Below are positions 8,267 through 16,184 of a stretch of DNA of 47,512 nucleotides, in pieces. Every line of letters starts with the position of its first letter. Within the stretch, counting starts at the first letter, position 1. The notes beneath the pieces were generated by a model that saw only the letters and a list, made by a program, of their open reading frames with translations, did not search any database and was not told where the DNA came from. The stretch comes from Lentisphaeria bacterium (GTDB lineage Bacteria > Verrucomicrobiota > Lentisphaeria > Victivallales > Victivallaceae). The stretch lies in assembly GCA_017508385.1 (NCBI GenBank), contig JAFVZB010000069.1, forward strand, positions 1 through 47,512, read 5' to 3'. Position numbers and translations under genes: made by a program.

Positions 8267-10501
8267 TTACCTGGGAACTTCCATTCCTGCTATTTCTATT
8301 ATATTTGTCTGGCAGAATTTGATTTGTTCGGCGGGCGGGTATTCCACCTTGAAGAAGAAAATATCTCCCGGCTCTGCGAGGTCGGCGGGATATCTTCCGT
8401 TGCAGAACGAGGTGAAGTGCTTTATCTTTCTTCCGCTGACCGTTTCGAGCTCAACTTTGAATGCGGCATCGTTGGTGCGCTTTTTGAGTATCTTCACTCC
8501 GAAAACTATCCTGCCGGGAGCGTTTGCCGCCGCTTTCAGCTCGATGCTGTCGCTCGGCACCGGAACTCTTGCTCCGAATGAAGCCCAGACTCTCTCAGGA
8601 ACTCTCAGGCAGGGATTTCTCTTCGGCACTGCGTTTTGAACCCGCCTGAACAGCTGGATCGAACGCTCATCGACGAACTCCTGATGGAGCATCTGCCAGA
8701 AGGGTGACTTGATGAGCATACGGCTGATCTTATCCTCGGGCGAGTAGAAGCGGGAAAAGTTTTCCACGATCACATACTCCTGCAGGCTCTTTTCGTCGCA
8801 GGCAGGGTCGATGAACACATCGTATTTTCCCACCAGAAGCGAGCCGACACGGGGACCGGTGCTCACCTTGGCTCCCGCAGGAATGAGGCTTTTTATCCGC
8901 TTGGCAAGGCTGGTCGCATCGGCGTAAACCGCCACACCCTCAGACTCGGTAAAACGCCGCTGCGGCTCTGATGCGGGCAGACCCGGCAGGTGCACGAAAA
9001 AGAGAAAGCCCAGCAGTGCTCCTGCTCCTGACATGCCCAGTGCTCCGAGGCGGACATCTGGATTTTTCAGCTTCACAAAGAGCCATTTCACCCACTTGGG
9101 ATGGCTCTTTTCACGCAGCAAGCGTGCTCCGGCAAGCGAGGCAAAAATCAGCACCAGCACCACCGATATCTGGTAGTGGCGCAGTACCGTCTGGGTGTCG
9201 AACCTGCGGTCGAGCGATATCATGACCAGCTCGGGAACAAGCGGAAGAAGCCATCTGTATCCGCAGACGGCAAGCAAACAGAACGGAACAAATATCGTCA
9301 GATAGAAGTTGAGATTGCGGATGTTGAAAAGGGCTTTCAGGAGTGTTCCCGGTCTGGTCACGGGCGAGAGCATGATTTCGCCGATGTTTCCGCCGAGGTG
9401 AGAGAAAAATCTGACGTGCGCATAAGTCCCCTTTACAGGAGCATCGAAGAGCGGCATCACAAAGTTTATCACCGTCACCACATAAACAAGTGAGATGGCA
9501 AACAACACCGCTCCCGCCTTGCGTTTGCCGAGCAGAAACAGCACTATTCCGTACCCGGCAAAAATCACTCCTGCGGTCTCACGGACTCCGAGCGAGAGCA
9601 GAAAGAGCACCGCCGCCGTGCGGTAACGCTTTTCGAGCACGCACCAGACGCATCCCGTCACCAGCGGAAAGAGCATGAACACCTCGTGAAATCCGTCGAT
9701 GAGCGGCAGATTCATGTTCGCCACTCCCGGAATGAAGAGATACCAGAGCCCCATGAAAAGCGACTCCCGGACTCCCGCCTTGAGCGAGCGGGATATCAGA
9801 TAGACGAAGAGAGCTCCTGAAGAGACCAGCAGACTGCCCGCAAAGAGAAAAACTCCCGGCTTGCCGATCGCCGCCGCAGGCAGAAGCAGAAGCAGGGTCG
9901 GAGTAAAGCGGACTCCGAGGAAACTCCCACGGCACAGATTGAGATAAAACGGCTTGCCGTCGAGCGTGTTGAGCAGTGACTCGTAGAAGTGTCCCCAGTC
10001 GAACCACGCCATGCCGAGAGTGTCGAATGAGCGCAGCTGGTGCCATGTGCCGGCAAGAGAAGAGAGCAGAACCGCCGCCGTGATGATAAAGAGGACCTTG
10101 CGGTGGTCGATGGCAGGCAGTTTCTCAGGCGTGCAGAGTGAGGCGGTGCGGGCAGCGCTCCAAATCACCATGAAAACACAAAAGAGCAGTGCCGGGAACG
10201 TCGGGTACATAAACCACATGACCGCCGCAGATATCAGCGGAAGATTGGCGCAAATGTATGTTTTGACTCCGTGACCTGAGTGTTTGAGCGCAAGGAGTGC
10301 TCCGAAAGCAATCAGCACCGATGCCGCACCCGCCGTGATACAGTCACGCAAAAGAGTCTCAGACCGGGCAATTATCTGCCGGGTGCGCAGGTCGATGAAA
10401 AAGGCGGTTCCGAACTTGAGAAAGGCGGGATAGAGTGCCAGAGCAAAGAGTAAGGCAGAGAGTGTTCCAGCGGTGTTTTCAACGATTTCACGCTTTTTCA
10501 T
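8267..10501 (-). CDS. DUF2079-type polytopic membrane protein
   Basis: The 744-residue protein has many hydrophobic segments (at least ten) across the first 540 residues and a soluble C-terminal part of about 230 residues. The layout and motifs (MAWFDWGHFYESLLNTLDGK, DRRFDTQTVLRHYQISVV) match DUF2079 predicted membrane proteins, which have a GT-C glycosyltransferase-like architecture. A role in sugar or lipid transfer at the envelope is only inferred. The frame extends to 10594, but ATG at 10501 overlaps the serpin stop as ATGA and begins MKKREIVEN, so it is preferred. Co-transcription and coupling with the serpin gene are likely. The gene is followed directly by repeat B2. Confidence 0.75.
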   Translation of the reverse strand: MKKREIVENTAGTLSALLFALALYPAFLKFGTAFFIDLRTRQIIARSETLLRDCITAGAASVLIAFGALLALKHSGHGVKTYICANLPLISAAVMWFMYPTFPALLFCVFMVIWSAARTASLCTPEKLPAIDHRKVLFIITAAVLLSSLAGTWHQLRSFDTLGMAWFDWGHFYESLLNTLDGKPFYLNLCRGSFLGVRFTPTLLLLLPAAAIGKPGVFLFAGSLLVSSGALFVYLISRSLKAGVRESLFMGLWYLFIPGVANMNLPLIDGFHEVFMLFPLVTGCVWCVLEKRYRTAAVLFLLSLGVRETAGVIFAGYGIVLFLLGKRKAGAVLFAISLVYVVTVINFVMPLFDAPVKGTYAHVRFFSHLGGNIGEIMLSPVTRPGTLLKALFNIRNLNFYLTIFVPFCLLAVCGYRWLLPLVPELVMISLDRRFDTQTVLRHYQISVVLVLIFASLAGARLLREKSHPKWVKWLFVKLKNPDVRLGALGMSGAGALLGFLFFVHLPGLPASEPQRRFTESEGVAVYADATSLAKRIKSLIPAGAKVSTGPRVGSLLVGKYDVFIDPACDEKSLQEYVIVENFSRFYSPEDKISRMLIKSPFWQMLHQEFVDERSIQLFRRVQNAVPKRNPCLRVPERVWASFGARVPVPSDSIELKAAANAPGRIVFGVKILKKRTNDAAFKVELETVSGRKIKHFTSFCNGRYPADLAEPGDIFFFKVEYPPAEQIKFCQTNIIEIAGMEVPR

Positions 10502-11661
10502 GGCATCACCACGGCGGAAACAAGAAGCGTCGAGTTTGTTTCGCTGTCGAACAGCACCAGCACAAACGGGTGGTCGGCGTGGAAATGATTCCACACTTTA
10601 GCCTCTTCAGGAGCTGAGGCGAGTTCGATCCCCATGAAAGTCACCGCCGCCATAAAAGTGCCCTGCTCGTGCAATCCGAGCTTGATTATCTGGCGGGAGC
10701 GGGAAACGTACAGCGGAACACTCCCCTGCACCATCCCGCTCAGGTCGGCGGTCTGCGGGTCGAAGAGGGAACTCATGCCGTTGGCTCTCAGCAGCTCCAC
10801 CAGATCGACCGGGCTCTGCAGCTCAAGTTTCGGCAGCTTTATCACGGTCTCGTTGTGGCTTGAGGCGTTGAAAACAAAGTGCCGCACTCCCTTTGAAGCA
10901 AGTTCCCGGGTCACGGTTTCGAGCGGAACACTCTTATCTTTCGAGGTGAGCACCAGCATCTTGAACCTGCGCTCTTTGTAATCGAGAACTATTCCGTGGA
11001 GCGTGCCGTCATCGTAATAGGGCAGATAGCGGCTGTCATTCATCATATCGACCGTGACTTTCCCCTGCCCGGGAACAAAAAACGGCTCTTTGCGGGTCGA
11101 ATCGCTGTCGAATGGCGAGCTCCATGAATCCTTGAAGCTGAGCACGTTGAGCAGTATCATCGCAGGCTCTCCCTCGAGGTCACGGGGAGTGAACACTTTG
11201 TCGAAGAGATTGCGGCTCTCACGCTTTACTATCGAGTTGAGCAGTTCGAGGCACTCCTTTTTGCGGGTGAAATCGACACGGTAAAGTTTGCCTCCGCAAA
11301 GTCCGGAGGAGTGGCGGATGAACTTGGCTTGAAGCTGATACTTGCGGTCGAAGAGCACGGCGTTGAAACTGTTGAACACCGAGTTCGCCTTCTGCATCGA
11401 AAGCCGTGCAGTGCGCTGTGCATCAAGAGCCTGCTGATTCAATCCGAGAACCGACTCCAGCTCGGAAAGTGATTTTCCTGCCGCTCCGCCCCGCACCATG
11501 CCGTAACACTGCTGTATGCCCCACGGAGAGAGCATCAGATTTTTACCCTTATCGGCACGGTAAGCAGCATCAAAAAGCCTCAGAACAGCCTTGTCAGAAG
11601 CCTGAGCCGAAAGAATAAATCCGCAGAGAAGAAGCGGGAAAATCATGAAAAAGCGTTTCAT
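10498..11661 (-). CDS. secreted serpin (serine protease inhibitor family)
   Basis: Serpins trap serine or cysteine proteases by cleavage of a reactive-centre loop. The 387-residue protein has a signal peptide (MKRFFMIFPLLLCGFILSA), the serpin start (NLMLSPWGIQQCYGMVRGGA), the breach/shutter segments, and the C-terminal signature HADHPFVLVLFD plus LVSAVVMP. The hinge begins EQGT at 332-335. Counting 17 residues from Glu332 puts P1-P1' at Ala348-Ser349. Hinge positions P13 and P12 are Phe and Met instead of the usual small residues, so inhibitory activity is uncertain. The frame is open to 11994, but ATG at 11661 gives the signal peptide and follows a promoter. In a gut organism it may act on host or competitor proteases. 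Confidence 0.9.
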   Translation of the reverse strand: MKRFFMIFPLLLCGFILSAQASDKAVLRLFDAAYRADKGKNLMLSPWGIQQCYGMVRGGAAGKSLSELESVLGLNQQALDAQRTARLSMQKANSVFNSFNAVLFDRKYQLQAKFIRHSSGLCGGKLYRVDFTRKKECLELLNSIVKRESRNLFDKVFTPRDLEGEPAMILLNVLSFKDSWSSPFDSDSTRKEPFFVPGQGKVTVDMMNDSRYLPYYDDGTLHGIVLDYKERRFKMLVLTSKDKSVPLETVTRELASKGVRHFVFNASSHNETVIKLPKLELQSPVDLVELLRANGMSSLFDPQTADLSGMVQGSVPLYVSRSRQIIKLGLHEQGTFMAAVTFMGIELASAPEEAKVWNHFHADHPFVLVLFDSETNSTLLVSAVVMP

Positions 11662-11698
11662 ACATACACTCCCAAAAGTTTTGATTTCAACCACACAT

Positions 11699-11726
11699 AA
11701 TATACCATGACGCAACGTATTTTCAA
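11699..11726 (-). promoter_or_regulatory. serpin operon promoter
   Basis: On the minus strand TTGAAA (11726-11721), 16-nt spacer, TATATT (11704-11699). The expected transcript start is about 30 nt before the ATG at 11661. Confidence 0.65.
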
Positions 11727-11745
11727 GAGCCGGTACATTTGTAAA

Positions 11746-11840
11746 GAAGAAAGAGTACCGGCGGCGGCTTGTCGCGGCGTAGTGCAACGAAGACGGACGC
11801 CCCGTGGTCAATCTCGTGCCTTGCGCCTGCGCCTCTTCGG
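11746..11840 (+). repeat. family B repeat, truncated copy B3 (forward)
   Basis: Starts GAAGAAAGAGTACCGGCGGCGG, includes the CTTGTCGCGGCGTAGTGCAACG segment and CGTGGTCAATCTCGTGCCTT, and stops at CCTCTTCGG before the TGTAC hairpin. It abuts a palindrome at the end of the kinase gene. Confidence 0.65.
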
Positions 11841-11855
11841 GGGAGTCACTCCCCC
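11839..11855. other. perfect palindrome over a stop codon
   Basis: GGGGGAGT-C-ACTCCCCC is a 17-bp perfect inverted repeat containing the stop codon of the minus-strand kinase gene (stop at 11848-11846). It sits exactly where repeat B3 breaks off. No U-run follows on the minus strand, so it is not a standard terminator. Confidence 0.5.
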
Positions 11856-12568
11856 AGAACGTAATGTCTGAACCACTCGGGAACCAGTTCGGAGTAAAGT
11901 TGAAAACCTTTCCCGGATTCATATTCGGCAAAGAAAAGTGACTGTTCCCCGGAGTTGTCAAAAAAGTATGCCCTGTTGAGATAGGGCAATGCATATTTTA
12001 TCTGTTCCATACAACGGTAATAACGTGCAACAGTTTTATCTGCCGGAACATTGTGCCCTCCGCCTTTGACCCGCTGCTGAATACGCTTTACATTGACATC
12101 GGGGCTTTCTGTCGCCACAAAATACATATAAGTACGGAATCCTTCTGCCTGAGCTTTTTTCAGGATCTCAATTTTTGCAGGATGAGAAAAAACCGTTTCA
12201 AACGAAAAACTCAAATGCCGTTTCAAATACTGATCTTTAAAGAAATCAGCAGCCATTGCCACGGTATAAGAGTTTATCACCTGAGGTGCAAAGACAAAAT
12301 AATCATCTTCATCAATGGTAATCAAACGTTCCCTGAACGGTATTTTGCTGCTTTCAGGATAAGTTGAGTTATTTATAAAGTCCAATAAATCCTGATTGTC
12401 TATGCCAAAAGGACAAGCCGTTTTGCAGCTTTGAGAAATTTCAGCAAAAAGCATATCGGCATTGAGGAACTTATATAAATTGACGGCATAATCATCTGCA
12501 AGCTGCCGGGCGAGAGTGGACTTTCCTGAACCGTTGGGACCGGCAAGCATCCTCAGGCGGGGAGTCAT
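11846..12568 (-). CDS. zeta-toxin-like P-loop kinase
   Basis: The 240-residue protein starts with a Walker A loop (LAGPNGSGKSTLARQL at 8-23) and NADMLFAEI, followed by a beta-alpha region (LSFSFETVFSHPAKIEILKKAQAEGFRTYMYFVATE) and RIQQRVKGGGHNVPADKTVARYYRC. This pattern fits the zeta toxin / predicted ABC-type ATPase group (COG4185-like). Zeta toxins phosphorylate UDP-activated amino sugars, but many chromosomal members have unknown substrates. The start codon overlaps the stop of the small upstream gene as ATGA. That pairing suggests a two-gene toxin-antitoxin-like unit; the small protein does not look like classical epsilon. Toxicity cannot be judged from sequence. Confidence 0.78.
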   Translation of the reverse strand: MTPRLRMLAGPNGSGKSTLARQLADDYAVNLYKFLNADMLFAEISQSCKTACPFGIDNQDLLDFINNSTYPESSKIPFRERLITIDEDDYFVFAPQVINSYTVAMAADFFKDQYLKRHLSFSFETVFSHPAKIEILKKAQAEGFRTYMYFVATESPDVNVKRIQQRVKGGGHNVPADKTVARYYRCMEQIKYALPYLNRAYFFDNSGEQSLFFAEYESGKGFQLYSELVPEWFRHYVLGE

Positions 12569-12807
12569 GACAAGCTCCCGATGACCGTTTCTGTCCGGTC
12601 GGGATTTATCTGGATCAGAACTCCGTCACGGATAATCGTGACCGGAATACCTTTGGCGAGAGCATCGGCAACGGCATTGGCTCCGGCTTTGGCAGCAGAG
12701 GTGCGCAAACGTACTGTTTCGGAGGTTTCTTTGGCAAATTCAGCAGAAACAACCGGAACAGTTTCGCCATTGGGCAGTGTGATTTGTGTGCTTTTTGTCG
12801 GACTCAT
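12565..12807 (-). CDS. small partner of the zeta-like kinase (possible antitoxin)
   Basis: An 80-residue protein starting at ATG 12807 after a good AGGGGA ribosome-binding site; the frame is open to 12849 but that start lacks one. It has an N-terminal beta segment (TQITLPNGETVPVVSAEFA), a central Ala-rich helix (RTSAAKAGANAVADALAKG) and a C-terminal beta hairpin (PVTIIRDGVLIQINPDRTETVIG). I recognise no named family. The four-base overlap with the kinase gene and the shared promoter suggest an obligate partner, possibly an antitoxin; this is inferred from context only. Confidence 0.65.
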   Translation of the reverse strand: MSPTKSTQITLPNGETVPVVSAEFAKETSETVRLRTSAAKAGANAVADALAKGIPVTIIRDGVLIQINPDRTETVIGSLS

Positions 12808-12837
12808 AAATTCCCCTGCATTGGTTATCTTCAGTGT

Positions 12838-12865
12838 AATATAACACAAAAAAACAAAAAATCAA
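12838..12865 (-). promoter_or_regulatory. promoter of the small protein/kinase pair
   Basis: On the minus strand TTGATT (12865-12860), 16-nt spacer, TATATT (12843-12838), about 30 nt before the ATG at 12807. The region 12866-13043 beyond it holds no gene I can support; 12968-12990 resembles one end of repeat family B. Confidence 0.65.
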
Positions 12866-13043
12866 TAGGCGAAAACAACCTGAGCCTGATGATGTGCAAA
12901 GGCAAATCCGTCAACTGCGATGAGGTCGTTCCTGCTCCGAATCCGGGATTATTGCCTCATGTGTTGTAAAAAAAGACAACCGGAAGCGGCGTTTTGCCGT
13001 AAATCATCTCTCCGCATATTTTACAAAATATCTTCAACCCGTC

Positions 13044-13072
13044 TTGCAAAACACCCCGAGTTGTGTTATATT
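13044..13072 (+). promoter_or_regulatory. tRNA-Thr promoter
   Basis: TTGCAA (13044-13049), 17-nt spacer, TATATT (13067-13072). The tRNA begins 14 nt after the -10 box, leaving a short 5' leader for RNase P. Confidence 0.7.
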
Positions 13073-13085
13073 AACAATATGAAGT

Positions 13086-13161
13086 GCCAATGTAGCTCAG
13101 TCGGTAGAGCAATTCACTCGTAATGAATAGGTCATCGGTTCGATTCCGATCATTGGCTCCA
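13086..13161 (+). tRNA. tRNA-Thr (anticodon CGU)
   Basis: A complete 76-nt cloverleaf. The acceptor stem is GCCAATG with CATTGGC, the D arm GCTC/GAGC, the anticodon stem ATTCA/TGAAT around loop CTCGTAA (anticodon CGT in DNA, reading ACG), a five-base variable loop, and the T arm ATCGG/CCGAT with loop TTCGATT. The CCA end is encoded (13159-13161). It has its own promoter and is followed immediately by a hairpin. Confidence 0.97.
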
Positions 13162-13190
13162 TACTTTCTTTTCGACGAGAAAAGAAAGTA
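13162..13190 (+). terminator. hairpin directly after tRNA-Thr
   Basis: A 12-bp perfect stem, TACTTTCTTTTC with GAAAAGAAAGTA, around loop GACGA, begins one base after the tRNA CCA end. No U-run follows, so it may be a processing or repeat structure instead of a terminator. It is partly included in repeat family C. Confidence 0.4.
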
Positions 13191-13387
13191 GGCAAAGAAA
13201 AGCGGTATATCGCAGCAGACCCGTTGGTCTGCTTTGGTCGGCGCTTTTTAGAAAAAAGCTTGGCAAAAACGTATGGAGCATATTCATACGTTTTTTCTTT
13301 TTTTCGACGAGAAAAGAAAGTAGGCAAAGAAAAACGGTATGTCGCAGCAAACCCGTTGGTCTGCTTTGGTCGGCGCTTTTTAGAAAA
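13169..13387 (+). repeat. family C: 87-bp unit repeated directly twice
   Basis: Units at about 13169-13255 and 13301-13387 both run from TTTTCGACGAGAAAAGAAAG through GGTCTGCTTTGGTCGGCGCT to TTAGAAAA. In the 77-nt core starting GAAAAGAAAG they differ at three bases. The 45-nt spacer contains a second hairpin. Repeats of the form AGAAAGTAGGCAAAGAAAA following tRNA genes remind me of repeats in other bacteria, but that is unverified. Confidence 0.75.
13265..13296 (+). terminator. candidate intrinsic terminator for the tRNA transcript
   Basis: Arms AAAAACGTATG (13265-13275) and CATACGTTTTT (13285-13295) with a nine-base loop, followed by T-rich sequence. It lies about 105 nt after the tRNA. It is also close to symmetric, so it could act in both directions. 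Confidence 0.5.
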
Positions 13388-13540
13388 GGCTCTGTTCCCG
13401 ACACGGGCAGATAAAGGTAAATAAAAAGTTCCTCGCTTTTCTTGAAAAGGAGAGAGGGGCGCGGGGAGAGAGGGAAAACGTCTTTTCCCGTGAAAAGAAG
13501 TTTTCCCTCTCTCCCCGCATCATCTCCCCATATCATGAAC
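13388..13540 (-). repeat. family A repeat, copy A2 (reverse)
   Basis: Contains a 27-bp hairpin, arms 13461-13487 and 13492-13518, loop CCGT, with one mismatched pair. Outside the hairpin lie the family modules GGCTCTGTTCCCGACACGGG, then AAAAGTTCCTCGCTTTTCTTG on one side and GCATCATCTCCCCATATCATG on the other. It ends about 80 nt before the LysR start. Confidence 0.75.
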
Positions 13541-13621
13541 AAAGCTCCTTGATTTTTCGATGATTTCAAGTATATTATTTCAATGTCGTATAATAACTTA
13601 AAAACATCGGAAAGTTTGATT

Positions 13622-14530
13622 ATGGAACTCCGTCATCTGCGTTACTTTGTTGAGACTGCCCGGGAACTTCACTTTGCACGGGCTGCCGAAAAGCTCAATG
13701 TCACTCAGCCTGCTCTCAGCCGGCAGATACTTGCTCTTGAAAATGAGCTCGGCGTGGAGCTCTTTTCCCGCTCGAACAAGTGGAAAATCGAACTCACTCA
13801 GGCGGGCAAACTCTTTTTTATCGAGGCTCAGAAGATCCTCAAGGATAGCACCCGTGCCATCAATCTCGCCCGCTCCGCAGGTGCCGGAGGCTGCGGCAGG
13901 CTCGCCATCGGTGCCATTTCAGCCGCCATCGAGAGCAAGGCTTTCACCTCGGCTCTCAGGGTGATGCGGGAAAAGTTCCCCATGCTCACCATCGAGGTCG
14001 TTGACTCCTCTTCGGGAGACCTGCTCGAGCGGGTGCGCCAGCGTGAGATCGACATCGCCTTTCTGCGCTCGGTTCCCGCTTTCCCCGCCGACGAGAGTCT
14101 GGTGTGCGCCCACTTGTGGAGCGACCCTTTGAGGGTGGCAGTTCCGTCAACTCATCCCCTCGCCTCGCAGAGTGAAGTTGAGCTTGCTCAGCTGTCTGAC
14201 GAGTCATTCATCATGATTCCCGAGCGCAACCCGAGCACCCTGCGCCAGTATGTCGAGACATTTTTCCGCAAGCACGGCTCATTCTATCCGAAAATCGGGA
14301 TCGAGATATACAACAGCTACACCGCTTTGAGAATGGTGGCTGAGGGGTTGGGCATCGGAGTCGTTTCCGGCACGTACTCGGGATTTTACGCCGATAAGAT
14401 ATGCTATCTGCCGATTGCGGGGCACTCTCCTGAACTGCCGCTCTTTGTCATCCATCCGGCTGAAAACTGCTCGACCAGTGCCGGACTCTTTCTTGACACC
14501 CTGAGAGAGCAGAGGAGAATACAGCAATGA
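13622..14530 (+). CDS. LysR family transcriptional regulator
   Basis: The 302-residue protein has a winged helix-turn-helix at 1-62 (MELRHLRYFVETARELHFAR, AAEKLNVTQPALSRQI, LENELGVELF) and a periplasmic-binding-like effector domain from about 90, with the usual IDIAFLR and GLGIGVVSG motifs. It is a full-length LysR regulator, but the effector is unknown. The frame is open to 13583; ATG at 13622 begins the canonical MELRHLRYF. TATATTAT at 13571 and TATAAT at 13588 are possible -10 boxes. The stop overlaps the TPR gene start by four bases (ATGA), so it heads a three-gene operon with the TPR and DUF4037 genes and is atypical in not being divergent from its neighbours. Confidence 0.93.
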   Translation: MELRHLRYFVETARELHFARAAEKLNVTQPALSRQILALENELGVELFSRSNKWKIELTQAGKLFFIEAQKILKDSTRAINLARSAGAGGCGRLAIGAISAAIESKAFTSALRVMREKFPMLTIEVVDSSSGDLLERVRQREIDIAFLRSVPAFPADESLVCAHLWSDPLRVAVPSTHPLASQSEVELAQLSDESFIMIPERNPSTLRQYVETFFRKHGSFYPKIGIEIYNSYTALRMVAEGLGIGVVSGTYSGFYADKICYLPIAGHSPELPLFVIHPAENCSTSAGLFLDTLREQRRIQQ

Positions 14531-15279
14531 CTCCGGCAGAAAACAGGATTCCGGTCGGCAAGATTTTGCAGGAGTGCGACAAGCTCTTCAACTCGAACCG
14601 CAGTGCCGAAGTCGGAGCTCTTCTCAGGGCGTGGCGGGTCAGGGCACAGGAGCTCGGCGACAAGTCGGGTGAGCTCACCATTTTGAGCGAACTCATGGGT
14701 CACTACCGCATGGCGGGCGACTCTGAGCACGGTATCGCCGCCGTCAACGACGGAGTATCTCTGATAGAAGAGTTGAAAATATCCGACTCCCTGAGCGCAG
14801 GTACTATATATATAAATGCCGCAACTGCGCTCTCGGCTTTCGGGCGTTTTGCTGAGGCTCTCGAGCTCTACCAAAAGGCTTCAAAGTGTTACACAGCGCA
14901 CCTTGAAAGTGACGATGTCCGCTTTGCCGGACTCTTCAACAACATGGCATCCGTGCACCTCGCAGCGGGGGATTTTTCCACCGCAGAGGAGCTCTATCTC
15001 AAGTCGGTCGAGCTGCTGAGTGCCAAAAAATCGCTCATGGATCTCGCCGTGACCTACGTCAACCTCGCCCAGCTTTATTACGCTCAAGATCGGCAGGATA
15101 TCGTGGTCAGCTCAACGCTCGACTGCGCCATGCTCTGCTTCGACTCTCCTGCGGCGGTGCGTGACGGCTACTATGCCCACACCTGCGGCAAGTGCGCTCA
15201 GGCGTTCGGAGCAATGGGCAGAAGTGCCGATGAAGCTGAGCTCAACGCAAGAGCAGGGAGTTTCTATGCGGGCACTTGA
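14527..15279 (+). CDS. tetratricopeptide repeat protein
   Basis: A 250-residue soluble protein made of helical repeats. TPR-like units are visible at about 55-90, 95-130 (AATALSAFGRFAEALELYQKA), 140-172 (NNMASVHLAAGDFSTAEELY) and 180-210 (VTYVNLAQLYYAQDRQDI). TPR domains bind peptides or partner proteins; the partner is probably the DUF4037 protein whose gene overlaps its end by 14 nt. A TPR protein next to a DUF4037 protein is, as I recall, a recurring pair in anaerobes. No catalytic domain is seen. Confidence 0.82.
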   Translation: MTPAENRIPVGKILQECDKLFNSNRSAEVGALLRAWRVRAQELGDKSGELTILSELMGHYRMAGDSEHGIAAVNDGVSLIEELKISDSLSAGTIYINAATALSAFGRFAEALELYQKASKCYTAHLESDDVRFAGLFNNMASVHLAAGDFSTAEELYLKSVELLSAKKSLMDLAVTYVNLAQLYYAQDRQDIVVSSTLDCAMLCFDSPAAVRDGYYAHTCGKCAQAFGAMGRSADEAELNARAGSFYAGT

Positions 15280-16183
15280 AGAGTCACAGGCGTGGTTCAC
15301 ACACCACCTGCTTCCAGCCGTTGAGCGTGAAGTTCCGCAAGCTCTCGGAGTCACCGCTTTCGGAGTTTCCGGCAGAGGCTCGGAGTGTTTCGGCTTCGAC
15401 GATGAGATATCCCGTGACCACGACAGCTGCAACACGGTGACGATGTGGCTGACCGATGAGGATGAGCGCAAGTTCGGGTTTCAGCTCACAAGAGTTTACA
15501 ACCGACTCTGCAAAGAGTGCGGTATCACCCTGCAAAGCACTCCGCAGAGCCGCCTCGGAGACTCCGAAAGGGGGGTGGTCATCATCGGGGATTTCCTCGC
15601 CCGCCACCTCGGATACAGCCACGCTCCGCAGAGCTGGCAGGAGTGGCTCTACACGCCCGAGTACGCCATCGCCGAGACGGTCAACGGCAGGATCTTCCGT
15701 GATGACCCTGGTGTTTTCACTGCGATACGCCAACATATACGCCACGGAATGCCCGAAGATGTGAGGATAAAAAAGCTCGCCTCACGGGCGGTGATGATGG
15801 CTCAGAGCGGTCAATACAACTACTCAAGATGCCTCAAGCACCACGAAAAAGCCGCCTCAGAAATGGCACTGCGTGACTTTGTCCGGAACACGGTGTCGAT
15901 GGTGTTTCTGCTCAACTTCTCGTTTGCTCCCTACTACAAGTGGATGTTCAGGGCGATGAGGGAGCTCCCGGTGCTCGGAAACATCGCAGACGAAATAGAC
16001 GAGCTCTTTGCGGCTCAGGATAAAGAACCCGTAATCGAAAACATCTGTTTTCAAGTCATATCCGAGCTGAGAAATCAGGGACTCACCGAACTCGATGCGA
16101 CCTACCTCGAACCGCACGCCTTTGAGCTGATGACAAAGATAAAATCAAGAGAGATAAAATCCCTGCACGTCATGGAGGGTTGA
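15266..16183 (+). CDS. DUF4037 protein with nucleotidyltransferase-like motif
   Basis: The 305-residue protein carries near its N-terminus GVSGRGSECFGFDDEISRDHD (residues about 28-48). This resembles the G-S ... D-x-D signature of nucleotidyltransferase-fold proteins and is typical of DUF4037. An all-helical C-terminal half with conserved RMPEDVRIKKLASRAVMMAQSGQYNYSR-type sequence follows. The longer frame begins at 15161 inside the TPR gene; ATG at 15266 starts just before the first conserved block. The biochemical role of the family is unknown to me; the neighbours suggest a TPR-scaffolded transferase under a LysR regulator. Its stop is one base from the stop of the convergent beta-helix gene. 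Confidence 0.75.
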   Translation: MRALEESQAWFTHHLLPAVEREVPQALGVTAFGVSGRGSECFGFDDEISRDHDSCNTVTMWLTDEDERKFGFQLTRVYNRLCKECGITLQSTPQSRLGDSERGVVIIGDFLARHLGYSHAPQSWQEWLYTPEYAIAETVNGRIFRDDPGVFTAIRQHIRHGMPEDVRIKKLASRAVMMAQSGQYNYSRCLKHHEKAASEMALRDFVRNTVSMVFLLNFSFAPYYKWMFRAMRELPVLGNIADEIDELFAAQDKEPVIENICFQVISELRNQGLTELDATYLEPHAFELMTKIKSREIKSLHVMEG

Positions 16184-16184
16184 C

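Noticed and set aside
13169..13387. CRISPR array
   Set aside because: Only two long units, no short regular spacers and no cas genes.
13150..13569. A 139-codon minus-strand frame with internally repeated sequence
   Set aside because: It is composed only of repeat families C and A and has no ribosome-binding site or domain.
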